A stretch of DNA of 64,000 nucleotides from Cryptomeria japonica (Eukaryota; Streptophyta; Pinopsida; Cupressales; Cupressaceae): NCBI RefSeq assembly GCF_030272615.1, contig NC_081414.1:665041938-665105937 (forward strand), given 5' to 3'. The position numbers and the translations under genes are program-made. This document shows, piece after piece, positions 34,814-45,719 of the stretch; position 1 is the first letter of the stretch; each line of letters starts with the position of its first letter. A model generated the notes under the pieces. It did not search any database, was not told the DNA's origin, and was given only the letters and a program-made list of their open reading frames with translations.

Positions 34814-36323
34814 TTGCTATGGTTTGGATCATTGGATATATCATAATAACTTTGTTTCTAGGCTTCGGGCAAAATCTTGCACTTAGCTGGGGGCAAAACT
34901 CTGGATCATTTTGAGCTTAATCAAACAAGTAGAGCAAATAGTTAGACAACTCTTATCAAGTGAAAACTGAGACACATCCAACATTGAACACGAGATCAAA
35001 CTATCAACTATCAAGTTATCACAAAATCAATCTAAGCACATCACACACTTTTCGGTGGATAATATCTTTTTGGATAATGATTTTAACATGATTTTTTCAA
35101 CTTTTCTATAATTGCTTTTTGCTATCATGATTTCTGAGTGACTCTAGTATGTCTTGGACTAGAGGAACAAGGAAGAAACATGATATTTTTCTTGTCTACT
35201 ATCTGAAAATTAATCATTAATATGTGCAAATTTGTCTCGGGACATGATCATCAGAATATCATTGAAGACATTTCCAATTTGCATATTGAAATGATTAATA
35301 CTACCTGTTTTATGCAAGCAACACTTAGGTCATCTCAGTTCAATTATACCTCGATGCTTATGCTAACTTGCTATATCAAAATCCAGGAAAGTGGTGCTCA
35401 GGTCATCATGGTTTAATTATACCATCGATGTTTGCACTCACTTCCCACATTTCAAAAGCTCAATGATGACAAAAAACACAAAATTATCAAGTGACTGATC
35501 CGGTCATTCCATTGCATTTTAGCTTGCATTTCATTCTTGCATGGGATCCTAAAGGCTCCTTTTATCCAAGGTTAAATCTATCACAGGAATCATCAAAGTA
35601 TTATCACAAGTGTATACGCAATCAAACTGATGACTCATATCTCTCATGATATTATCGACCTAGCGAAAATCTTATGCTATCTCCCTCAACAGAATCAACA
35701 TCAGCATATCCAAATATTTCTACAACTTGATATCAAAAAAATGTCAGTTCTTTATCTAATCAACCTTATCAAATCAAATCAATCAATCAAACCTAATCGA
35801 TTTGGATCATGTCTTATACAGGATGTATCCTTCCTGAAACCAGATGATTAGATTTTGATTCATGTCTTATACATGATGTATCCTTCCTGAAACCAGACGA
35901 TCTGATTCTTATTCATGTCTTATACATGATGTATCCTTCCTGAAACCAGATGTTTTGATCATGTCTTATACAAGATGAATCCTTCCTGAAACCAGATGCT
36001 TTGATCATCGTTGTCTTATACAGGATGAATCCTTCCTAAAACCAGCCTGAATCTAATCAATCAAGATTTTTCAATCTTCTCAATCTAAGCAATCAATCTA
36101 ATCAAAGAACATGGATTTTCATCAAACACAGTTGCAGAAATCAAATCATATTTATCGGGATATCAATCTCGCAAAACTCCAAAGATAAATTATCTCAATT
36201 GATCTCCTGAGGGGGCATCATCATACCGGAATTTAGCAATGAAGAGCTAGGGTATCCTATCAAATCAATATCAACATCAAAATGATATTATTCTTTGAAT
36301 CAACGTGTCATCACACCTCGCTT
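34814..36323 (+). other. Tat-B 3' untranslated tail with 53-bp tandem repeat
   Basis: The tail has no long ORF. GTCTTATACATGATGTATCC-like units start at 35811, 35864, 35917, 35963 and 36013, each followed by TTCCTGAAACCAGA. The same repeat occurs in Tat-A at 41661, 41714 and 41764. The region resumes after the GATTC TSD of the inserted element. Confidence 0.8.
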
Positions 36324-36338
36324 CAAAGAGGGGCAAAA
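36324..36338 (+). other. Tat-B polypurine tract
   Basis: CAAAGAGGGGCAAAA immediately precedes the 3' LTR. Confidence 0.85.
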
Positions 36339-37359
36339 TGTATACACCTAAAAATGGTCTGAAGATAACTAATTAAATAAGAAATTAGTTAATTAATCTC
36401 CCTTCCCAATTTAATTGAATTCACTAAGCAATTTGATTAAATTTCTCCTTTCATCTACTTATTAATAAATCTAAGGATTTATTAAATAGGTTCATTTCAT
36501 TTCATCCCTTTAATTAATTAATTCCCTCCATCCAAATTCATTTCTTCTAAATCCCCTAATTAATTAAAACAAATCAATTAGGAGCTGTTGAGATTAATTA
36601 TCCTTTTAATATTATTTGAATTTTTAAATTCAAATTCTCCTAGCTTTTACCACTCCTAAACCTAACCCATTCTACCTACCCACATGTCCCCTTTCATCCA
36701 ACATCTTCTAGAAACCTTGTGACACTTGTCACTAAGTGTTCCCTTTCATCCAACCCTTCTAAAAGCCTCTTAACACTTGTCACCATAGAGATGATAGATG
36801 TTCCCTTTAATCCAACCCCTTTGCCATCCTCCTCCAATTTAACCATTGATATCTTTAGATCAATCGTGACTATTGATTCTTGCCACATCACCCCTAGCCT
36901 TGGAAATCCTATAAATAGACCTCATTTTGGAGCTCAAAGGGTCCTAATTTCGGGTCCCAATTTCATATCATTTGAATCATCTCATTCTTAGCTTATGCAT
37001 TGTTATTATAGGCATCTAGCTTATAGTTTATCAGTTTTAGAAATGTTATCGTGCTCAATTTTAGCTTAAATCTTAGCTTAATCATGCTAGATCAATCATG
37101 AACTCATATAGCTTAATCATGCTATTCTTGCTAGATCATGCATTTTCTTCATTCAAATCCTCCATCTACGTGTAGTCAAGTCACTGGAATTTGCATACTA
37201 AGATCTAAGAGAAAAATTCATACTCACATTTACTAGGAGGCAATAAGTTGATTAGCTATGGTTTTACATTTCATTGTTTCAATTTACTAACCATTTCTTG
37301 TAATGATTTATTGAGTGCATTGTGTTTGCAGGTACAGGTACACTTCACAGAGCAAGACA
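36339..37359 (+). repeat. Tat-B 3' LTR
   Basis: The 1021-bp LTR pairs with 13085-14122. TATA-like CTATAAATAG lies near 36909. It ends AGACA and is followed by the ACATC TSD (37360-37364). Confidence 0.93.
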
Positions 37360-38403
37360 ACATCTACTCCTAGAAATTGTGCACAGATGAGATGAGGATC
37401 CATCTGCACCAGCTACATCATCTATCCCCGAGCAACTGACACACATATGGTGGATGGGCTCTCTGTCGCCACTTGGAGCAACTAATGGCTCATCATTCAA
37501 TACAATAGGGTGTGCTAACGATGTCCCATGCTGGATGATGGCACCCGTCAACACTGTGGCCGCCTGAAGAGTTTGTAGCTCCATCGACTCTTTCAAATAT
37601 ACTGGGACAACCGAATGCACCTTGGGTTTGGATGCTAGGGGGCAGCGACTCTCTACGGGTAATCGCCTATCTTGGGCAGAGCCACCACCTCTACCATGGA
37701 ACTCTCTCATGTCAAAATAGTTTGGGCGCACACTAAGCACAAACTCACAATATACTTTTCTCAAAAAATATAATGGCACCTCATAATTATTACAAGGTGG
37801 ATCATCAAATACCATCCACCACCTCTGCCAAAAATGATTCTTCATCTGCACATTGGTACACCAATGTATGGGAAACCTCTTTGCATTAAGAGGTAATGAC
37901 TGACCAGTTTTGGGATCAACAAAAAGGGCACATATTTGTTGTTTACTAATATTTTTATTTTTTACTCCCTCGTATGATAGCCCATCGACATAGAATTGAT
38001 GACACCTATCCCTAAAGCTTCCCCATTTGGTAATTTGTTTGGAAACAACTATGACACCACTAGCTAATGTTTATAGGCTAGTGGTGAGGGACTGATGATG
38101 CTCAAGTTAGGATTTTTTCAATTTAACAATCAGTCTATTGATTTTAGACGTATTTTGTCCTAACTAATTAATTAATTGCTCCTGTGTTTCAAGTGTGTAG
38201 TCAAAAGGAGGAATTGGGGGTGTATCTTGTGGGTTTTTAGGGGGTGCATTTGGTTGTTCTTGTTGTGGATTAGAAGAATCTAGTTTTTGAAACAAAAAAT
38301 GAAAAAACCTAATCAAAATTAATGAAATTAAATTCAAAATGTAAAAAAAATTGAACAAATGGGAAAGAAAGACAAAAATAAACAAAAACTAACCTTCATC
38401 CAT
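37360..38403 (-). pseudogene. Accessory gene of the DNA transposon, exons 1 and 2 (5' part)
   Basis: The gene starts at ATG 38403. Exon 1 (38403-38394) ends at a GTTAGT donor and exon 2 starts at 38279 after an AG acceptor. The first residues are Pro/Gln-rich (MDEDSSNPQQEQ, then PPIPPFDYTLETQ). Three in-frame stops at about 38155-38050 look like single-base changes, because the same frame continues through KWGSFRDRCHQFYVDGLSY, CALFVDPKTGQSLPL, HFWQRWWMVFDDPP and YFDMREFHGRGG. No known family was recognised. The frame runs without a shift into the Tat-B insertion at 37359. With Tat-B and one TSD copy removed, it continues in frame at 13079. Its convergence with the transposase suggests a second transposition protein. 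Confidence 0.7.
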
Positions 38404-38765
38404 AGTGTTTGGAGGAGAAATCTAGCACCCCATTTGTGGTTTAGGAGAGAAAATGAAGAAAAAACAAACTAAAAACACATTATTCATGGGAAAATAAGAC
38501 TTAGTTTTTGATAAAAACTTTTTTTGACAGGCACTGCATACGCGGTTCTTTTGGGATTATTAGTGCGTATGTGCTCATTTTCCTATAAGTAGCGCGTACG
38601 TGCTCATTTTCATATCTGTAGCGCGTATGCACTACTTTCCTTAAAAGCAACGTGTACATGCTACCTTCTCTAGGCTCAGGAAGAACAAACCTAAGCGCGT
38701 ACGTGATCGTTTCAAATTTTAAAACCCCGTACGCATTGCTTGTTTTTCCATGTTTGTTTTGGGTG
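38404..38765. repeat. Right subterminal region with GCGCGTACGTGC-type repeats
   Basis: Motif copies occur at about 38532 (GCATACGCGGTTCT), 38551, 38579 (TAGCGCGTACGTGCTC), 38609, 38649, 38694 (AGCGCGTACGTGATCG) and 38727. They match the left groups at 2974-3017 and 6085-6293. The spacing is 30-45 bases. They also lie upstream of the accessory gene's ATG and could bind the transposase or act as its promoter; neither role is shown. Confidence 0.65.
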
Positions 38766-38804
38766 GTGTCCACTTTTCTGACCAGCATCTTTGTGCACAT
38801 ACCC
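38766..38804 (-). repeat. Right terminal inverted repeat of the DNA transposon
   Basis: On the minus strand this end reads GGGTATGTGCACAAAGATG, then CTGGTCAGAAAAGTGGACAC, mirroring the left end. It is followed by TGAA (38805-38808) and then by the continuation of the Tat-A integrase. Confidence 0.85.
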
Positions 38805-39550
38805 TGAAGCAGTACCTTTGACAAAAGTGACAGGAAACAAATATCATCATTCATCTTGAATTATATAATCTATCGCTATGGAGTTCTTATGACCATTATC
38901 ACTGATAATGGACAACCATTTAAAAATCAATATGTGAAGCAACTATGTGAGAAATTCCATATCCAACATAGTTTTTCTACTCCATATTATCCACAAGGAA
39001 ATGGTGAAGCTAAGGCATAAAAAAATACTATCTTGAAAATCTTGAAAAAAACAATCAATGAAGCTGGAAAAGACTGGCACATTCAGCTAAATCCTTCTCT
39101 TTGGGCATACTGAACCAGCATCTGTACACCAATGGGGACAACTCCATATTTCTTAGTCTATGAATCAGAAGCCATATTACCAGTAGAAGTGGCGATACCT
39201 TCTCTACGAGTTTCCTTGAATGGTCTTATACTAGAAGAAGAACAACGAATCTCTAGACTTCAAGAACTTGAGTTGATTCAGGAACGTTGCCAAAATGCAA
39301 TAGAGAATGGAAAGAAGTTATAATCATAGAGTTAACCCACACAATTTACAGATTGGAGATATAGTTCTAAGGGAGAATTCGAGAAATCAGCAAGACCGAG
39401 AAAAGAAGGGTAAATTTGAACCAAATTGGTTAGGTCCTTTTTGTCATAGTAGTAGCATATGGCTCAGGAGCATACAAGTTATCTACTCCTGAAGGTGATT
39501 GGTTTGATGAACCTATCAATTCTATCCATCTCAAGAAGTTCTATGCTTGA
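38805..39550 (+). pseudogene. pol: Tat-A integrase, C-terminal part, resuming after the DNA transposon
   Basis: Frames here read TIITDNGQPFKNQYV (core Asp), a STPYYPQGNGEAKA block where the catalytic Glu is still visible, KTINEAGKDWHIQLNPSLW, EAILPVEVAIPS and GKFEPNWLGPF. These match Tat-B 19381-20107 block by block. Stops and two frameshifts are present; the clear ORFs are 39132-39323 and 39307-39492. Confidence 0.85.
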
Positions 39551-42065
39551 GATGTAAAAGTCCTGAAAAAATCAATAAAAGGCATATAAAGTCCTAAAAA
39601 AATCAATAAAAAATATATGAAGTCCTAAAAAAGTCAATAAAAAGCTCATCAAATCTTGAAGAAATCAGTAAAAATCAGAAAAGAAGAAAATCCGTAAAAA
39701 AATAAAATAATAATAATCAAAATATGAAAAAAATGCAATAAATTTAGACAGTGAAAACTTGGTAAACATGTGCTATCTAAAAAGTAAGTTCTTATGTCTA
39801 TGAGATTGCTTTGTGCACTTGTCCACTCTATCCTATCACATCTATTGCTTTCATCTATCCTAGCTTATCCATATCATTTCACATCCTTTCCTTCAAACTA
39901 TTAGCAAGAAATGTGCAGCTTACCAACAATTATCAATCTTTGACATACTTGTCATAGTCACTGTCTTAGATTTTCTCTGAATCAATCATATCCACATTAT
40001 ATCCCACCATGGTTTGGATCTTGATAAATTTGTACATCCATGATAAAGTTTGTTTCCACTGGGGGAAAAATCCTAATTCCTTTTGCTAAGGTGATCTTTT
40101 GAATCTTTGAAAATCCAAAACATTCGAAAAACTTAGAAAAACCAAAAACACCTAGGGTTTTGAAACAGATAATGAGCAACAGAGATCAAGGCATTTTATG
40201 ACAACTGAATCATGAAACTCAGAAAATAAAGAATCAACCAACAAGTAATAAAGGATTATAAATGATCATTCATGAAGATGGTTATATCAGTTAATGACCA
40301 TGAGGACATGTGAATGGCATACAAGATTCAGTGTTTATATCTTGATTTTATTACTAATCATGTACTCTATGCGACTAAAGGATCTCTATTACTAGAGAAG
40401 CTATGATGGGGCACGATTATTTTCTTTGTTTGTTGTATGTGGTTTATCTCTTATTAAGGTATGTACTTATCTAAGGATATGATAGACAAAAGATCAAGGA
40501 GGACCTTCTAAGTCATGCATGAAAGGAGATAATCCTTGTCCATTCTGTAAGAAATACTCAGGTCAGCTTGATTCATTATATTAAGTTGCTTGTATAAACT
40601 TTCTATATTGAAATCCATGTAAGAAATGCTCAGAACAGCTTGAATCTTTATGTCAAGTTGCTTGTATTTTCTTACAACATTTTAAAGCTCAATGATGAAA
40701 TCAAGCACCGTTACAAGATGACATATGAAGAATGGAAGTATCATTTTAGTTAGATCATTTTTAGATTAGCTCATTATTCATCTGCATTACAAGAATTCAT
40801 TGTCAGTTGCATTATAAGCATTTCAATTCATTCAAAGATCAACAGTTATAAATAAAGATTGGGTATACTTGGACAAACAAAAACAATTTGTATTTGATCA
40901 TTGTAGGTGCGTTCATCTTTAGAATCATTTCAAATCATTTCATTTAGTTGCATTTCAATCATTGCATTAGTTTTCATTGAATTAAGTGCATTTCATTAAT
41001 CATGTAGTAATCACCATTTTTATTTACATTAGGATCATTATCATTGTAATTCTATTTTTAAAAGTCATTTAGTTGCATCTTTGCACTTAGATTCATTTAT
41101 CATTATAAGTTTGATCAAACATAGCATTCATAATCATCATTTGCATTTAAATCATCAAACTTGAAATAAAAAATATTTCAATTACATTTTCGCATCATTA
41201 TATGTATAAAAAAATAACAATCAATCATTCATTTACATTCCCATATAGATCATTGCATTTGCATCATTTAAGTTAGTGATAATTTTCATTTTGCATCCAT
41301 GATCATCAAAATTAAAAAATAAAAAGCATTCATCATTGCATCATATATTCCATCAGCATAATGAAAAGAAAATATCATCATAACATCATCCATGTAATCA
41401 ATGCATAATAAAACATCATCATATAGAGTCCATGTTTGCATGTAGGTCATCATAAAAAAATAAAAGTTCAAGTATACAATGATATCAGATAAAAAATACA
41501 AGTGCCTCATCAATACAAATCAAGTCAAGAATCATGACTACATCTCGAGCCTGTAGGTCTAACACCTAGATCACCTGTAGCACCTACACCAACATCATCA
41601 TCCATTGGAATCATTTTTCACTTTAATATCTTCATCATTCAGTCAACTATCATCTATCATGTCTTATACATGATGTATATTTCCTGAAACTAGACGTTTT
41701 GATCATCTATCATGTCTTATACAGGATGTATCTTTCTTGAAACTAGACATTTTGATCATCTTTGTCTTATATGGGATGTGTCCTTCCTGAAACTAGACTT
41801 GGTCTCAATCCAATCAATCTTATCAATATAATTCATTTGATCAATCTACAATCTATTCACTAATGTATCTTTCATATAACATTCTTCTTCTATTGAGAGA
41901 TCATCCATGCCTTTAATGCACAAATGATCTCTTGAGGAGGCATCATCATTAAATCAATTTCCAAAAATCGGTATCTGGGGCACACAATCAGGATTTTCAA
42001 TCTCCATCAAGCGCATTATTGATACTTGATTTAATCTTTGAAAAAATGTTGTCTCAGTGTCATTT
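39551..42065 (+). other. Tat-A 3' untranslated tail with two tandem repeats
   Basis: At 39560-39700 a short AGTCCTAAAAAAATCAATAAA repeat follows the integrase, then GTGAAAACTTGGTAAACATG as in Tat-B. TGTCTTATACATGATGTAT units lie at 41660-41780. Between them there is only ATCATTGCATTTAG-rich low-complexity sequence and no gene. Confidence 0.75.
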
Positions 42066-42080
42066 CAAAGAGGGGTAAAA
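42066..42080 (+). other. Tat-A polypurine tract
   Basis: CAAAGAGGGGTAAAA directly precedes the TG of the 3' LTR, nearly identical to the Tat-B tract. Confidence 0.8.
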
Positions 42081-43253
42081 TGTATACACATAAAAATTGG
42101 CTATGAGCGATTAAATAAATATTTTATATTTATAGTTAATTTGAAAAGATTAATTTATTTAATTCATTTCGTGTATTTCTATTAATTAATTTAATTGAAA
42201 TATTTTATTAATTAATTCATTTATCCTATTATTCTAATCAATTAATTAAATATTTAAAATTTAATTATTCTTCTAATCAATTAATTAAATATCTAATATT
42301 TAATTATTCCTCTAATCAATCAATTAAATATCTAATATTTAATGGTTATTCCTCTATCCTGTAGTCTCAAAAATTAAATAATTTTTAAATTATTTAATCC
42401 CTTTTCCAACTCATCCTTCCATCTCTACTTCATCTTTCCTTTGCCAACTCATCAATCATGTGGCTAAAGATATTAATATTTCTTAACTATTAATTCATCT
42501 TTTATCTTCAACTTACAAAATAAATGAAATATTGTGTACGCACACATATTTCATAACCTTCTTCTATAGTATCTCCAACATCCCTATATCTTAGGAAGGA
42601 CTTGAGTCCACTTGTCCTCTCATCCCTAAATATTCTCCAACCATCCCTAGATTCCCTTAGTCAGCAACCCAGTTAAGGTGAGATGAGTGACACTTGTCTT
42701 CTCTTTCCCCTTTTCTCTCAACCTTCACCTTTGCTCACAGCCATCCAAATCTACAGATCTGATCATGACTATTGATCCAGGACACATCATCTTATCCTCT
42801 CAAAAGTCTATAAATGTAGGAGTTTGAGTTGAGAAAGAGTTAGTCTTCAAGCGAGTCTTCAAGTTACCAATTTGGAGACCTTATGCATCTGTGAGTTTTT
42901 ATCTTGGAGCAATTAGCATTTTAACATTTTCTCATTTAGCATAACCATTTAGATTTAAATCATTTGCATTGCATATCATAGTATTAGTTAACTATCAATT
43001 ATCAGCCCATTCTTCATATGTCATCTTGGAAGCTATAATCTACAACCAGGAATAGTGGAGTTAGGACACAATGAGACTTAAATCATGAAGGTAAAAATAA
43101 TGTTTTTATTTTATGTATTTCATGTAGTTTCATTGGTTGAGTTTGGATTTCATGTAGCATTTCCTTTGTATTTTGTGAAACTAACATGTTGCAGGTAGTA
43201 TTCTTATGATGAAATTCAAGTTGACACAATTATGAACTTAACGACTTGAGCAT
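42081..43253 (+). repeat. Tat-A 3' LTR (end uncertain)
   Basis: The LTR begins TGTATACACA and, like the Tat-B LTRs, is filled with AATTAATTAAAT-type palindromic AT repeats. TATA-like CTATAAATGTAGG is at about 42808. The end near GACTTGAGCA (43253) is guessed from the Tat-B pattern; the paired 5' LTR is outside the window. Confidence 0.65.
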
Positions 43254-45717
43254 TTTGGTGTCAGGTAGTAGATAATGAATATCATTGCATGGAGAACACA
43301 TAAGTATTTGAAACCATTTAGGACTGTGATGTTGCAGTTAAATAATGTGTGGTGTCACTTAGATACCAATAAATTAGTCCACCACTCGGACAGATTACCT
43401 CAAAAATAGGAATAAAAATAGATTGGATCAGTATATATAGACCGTTAATACTTAAAGGAGGACAGTATTGGAAATGGGGAGAAGTATGCATAGTATAGTA
43501 AAGATAGAACAAAGAATAGAGAATGGAATATAGAGTAGTGAATAGAGAAGAGAGGTGAAAGAATATAGAAGAGAGAACTCAAGGGATTAAACAACATAGA
43601 GGTTTGTAAATCTAGACGTATTACAGAAAGAATTGGAGAAGATCATCACTGATCATATTAGACTTAACTCAAATTTCAGAGGCTTGCTCTTAATCGAGCA
43701 ATAGTTTATTAGATATTGATATAATAAGAATAGACTTGTCTTGAGAATTGTTTATTTAAAATCACTAATGAAAAAAGAGTTAAACTTTAAATTAGTTTCT
43801 ACATTAGAAGACAAGATAATTTATTTTCAAATTTCGTTTAAAGAATCCATATAGGTATGTGCATTATGAAATGTTGTCTTACTTAATACTTGTTGTAGAA
43901 TATTTTTTGAATTTAGATAGTTGAAATTGTAAATCATAGAAAACGCATATTAGTGCCAAATTAAATATGTTATTTGAAGAAAGAATGTGTACTCACATTC
44001 TATTCATTTATATGTAAATATACATACATACATGTGTTACGCCTTCTTATTTTAATTCCTGACTTTGATTTACTTGAAAAGATAGAAGTGAAAGATTGTT
44101 CTCTTTTCGGATATATATTTGTTTGTCCATGAAAGATTATTTTCTTGCCAGATATAATTGGTTGTAAATGAAAGATTGTTTCCTTCTATATCTATTTAAC
44201 TAAAGATTGTCTTCTTTAACATTGTACTTTTATCATGCAAGAAATAGGAAGCTAGAATTGAAAAATGAAAGATTGTCTTCTATATATTTATTCTAAGTTT
44301 TATATGAACATTAGAAAAGATAGATATGCTTGTGTTTGTGGGAAAGTTACCTTCCGGGACGAGTGCCAAATGTGGAATCATAGAGAGAATAGTTTTCTTT
44401 TCCAAACTATCTTTTATTGTTATGCATGGCATTATACTCGACCGAGTAACTTATTGACCATTGAAATAGATGGATTTATGTATGCTCTCTACCATATCCT
44501 TGATTGATCTTGCTTGTTTTTTAATGGAATTAGAAAATAGAAAATGCATGTATCATTATAGGCATGCACCAGATTCCATCTTGTCTATTGAGTTCTTTTT
44601 GCTAAGCAATTTGTGCAGGGTTTGGTATTCTTGATTGACCAAGAATTCCTGGGAAGTGGAAGCTTCAAGGTTGGGTGGAAAAAGCGCCTGAATCTTGTTC
44701 TTGTCTTCATTCTAAATATTACATTGAAGATAGTTTGGATTCTAGATCAAAGGACGCATCTCATCCTTTACTTTATGTTTTCTTGTTATTAAACTTAAGG
44801 CATTAGAAAGGCCTAAGTATTGTATGTAGATATGATTCAAATACTACTACATTTTCTTATTGAATAAGGAATCTATATCTCCTTATAGAAATCTCGCGTT
44901 TATAATGATATCATTGGAAATGATCATTTATAACTAAGGATGATCATTTAGTGGAAGTAAATAGACTTATTTAAGGAATTATGAGTTTATTTAAAGAATA
45001 AAGAGTATTACATTTTAATATTGAAATTAGAATGTTTTACGTCTTTACAAAATATCACATATATTCAACCTAATATTTATATATAAATAGATCATTGTAA
45101 TCAAATGGTAAATATTTATATTTTGAATTTTTCTTCAAGTAGTCTAAGTTATTTATTGAAACATTTCACATCAATTTTATTACAATCAACTCTTGCTTTA
45201 TGAATGCTACATATTTTTAAATTTGATATCTTTGAGTACTTTACTTAGATTTTTTAAAATTTAGGTATGCTAGTTATATTATTATAATAATATTTAATTG
45301 AGATAATCATGAAGTTAACTAATTTTGCATGATATAGTTAATAGATTGAGATAATTACAAAATTAAGTGATTGCATTATGGATATAGAGAGTTGATTAAT
45401 AGTTAAAATAGAGTAAGTGGTACTTGAGATGAGAAAATTTTCATGCATTTAAGTGAAACATTGAAATTAAAAGATTGCAATACACTTCATCATTATTATT
45501 ATAATATTTTATCGAGATTAGTATGAAGTTAACTAATTGAATGATATAGTTAAAAAAAATTATTTGTATTTTTATTTTTTTTGTGTTTTCCATGCATTTA
45601 AGTGAAACACGGGCTTCTATTTTTTGTTATATTATCATTTCATTATGTTATTATTAAAATATTTCATTGACATTTTTTCCTCCATTTTGTGAGTGTAGTC
45701 CAATGATACTTATATTT
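43254..45717. other. AT-rich spacer, no gene seen; imperfect duplication at 45285-45610
   Basis: No ORF here has a recognisable domain. TTTTGGTGTCAGGTAGTAG directly after the Tat-A LTR could be a PBS of another element copy. GAAGTTAACTAATT with flanking TATTATAATA occurs at about 45310 and 45526, and CATGCATTTAAGTGAAAC at 45441 and 45593, a decayed local duplication. Confidence 0.5.
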
Positions 45718-45719
45718 TA

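Larger units (their letters stand above)
13085..37359 (+). mobile_element. Tat-B: Ty3/gypsy (Tat-type) LTR retrotransposon inside the accessory gene
   Basis: Two LTRs starting TGTATACACC lie at 13085-14122 and 36339-37359, and both end in GAGCWKGACA-like sequence closing in CA. ACATC at 13080-13084 is repeated at 37360-37364. A PBS follows the left LTR and a polypurine tract precedes the right one. Coding remnants include a protease region, an aRNH and an integrase, but no reverse transcriptase or first RNase H. A second LTR element occupies 20405-34808. Without that insertion Tat-B would be about 9.9 kb. Confidence 0.93.
2105..38804. mobile_element. DNA transposon with TIRs, transposase-like gene and accessory gene; unclassified superfamily
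   Basis: The two ends are inverted repeats: 2105-2153 and the reverse complement of 38766-38804 both begin GGGTAWGTGMACAAAGATG and both contain TGGTCA and GTGGACAC. TGAA at 2101-2104 is repeated at 38805-38808. Joining the flanks gives a continuous Tat-A integrase, matching the uninterrupted homologous site in Tat-B near 19325. Inside are a plus-strand transposase-like pseudogene (6614-9352) and a convergent minus-strand spliced gene (38403-11559), plus subterminal repeats. The insertion of Tat-B accounts for 24.3 kb; without it the element would be about 12.4 kb. A 4-bp TSD is unusual among common plant superfamilies (hAT 8, Mutator about 9, CACTA and Harbinger 3). I cannot name the superfamily. 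Confidence 0.82.
1..43253 (+). mobile_element. Tat-A: outer Ty3/gypsy (Tat-type) LTR retrotransposon, 5' end outside the window
   Basis: The pol order reverse transcriptase, RNase H, second (archaeal-type) RNase H, integrase, as read at 1-2104, is the hallmark of the plant Tat lineage of Ty3/gypsy elements. The integrase breaks at 2104 and resumes at 38805 in the expected place, which is shown by comparing it with the related integrase of Tat-B at 19320-19400. A polypurine tract (42066-42080) and a TG-starting LTR (42081) close the element on the right. All coding parts have stops or frameshifts, so this copy is dead. The 5' LTR, PBS, gag and protease lie left of the window. The right boundary is uncertain because the matching 5' LTR is not visible. 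Confidence 0.85.

Noticed and set aside
2105-38804. Assignment to PIF/Harbinger, CACTA, hAT or Mutator
   Set aside because: The ends, the TGAA duplication and the transposase motifs do not fit the usual patterns of these superfamilies as I know them.
44265-44507. ORF of 80 codons in the AT-rich spacer
   Set aside because: No recognisable domain, no promoter and no conserved context; probably chance.
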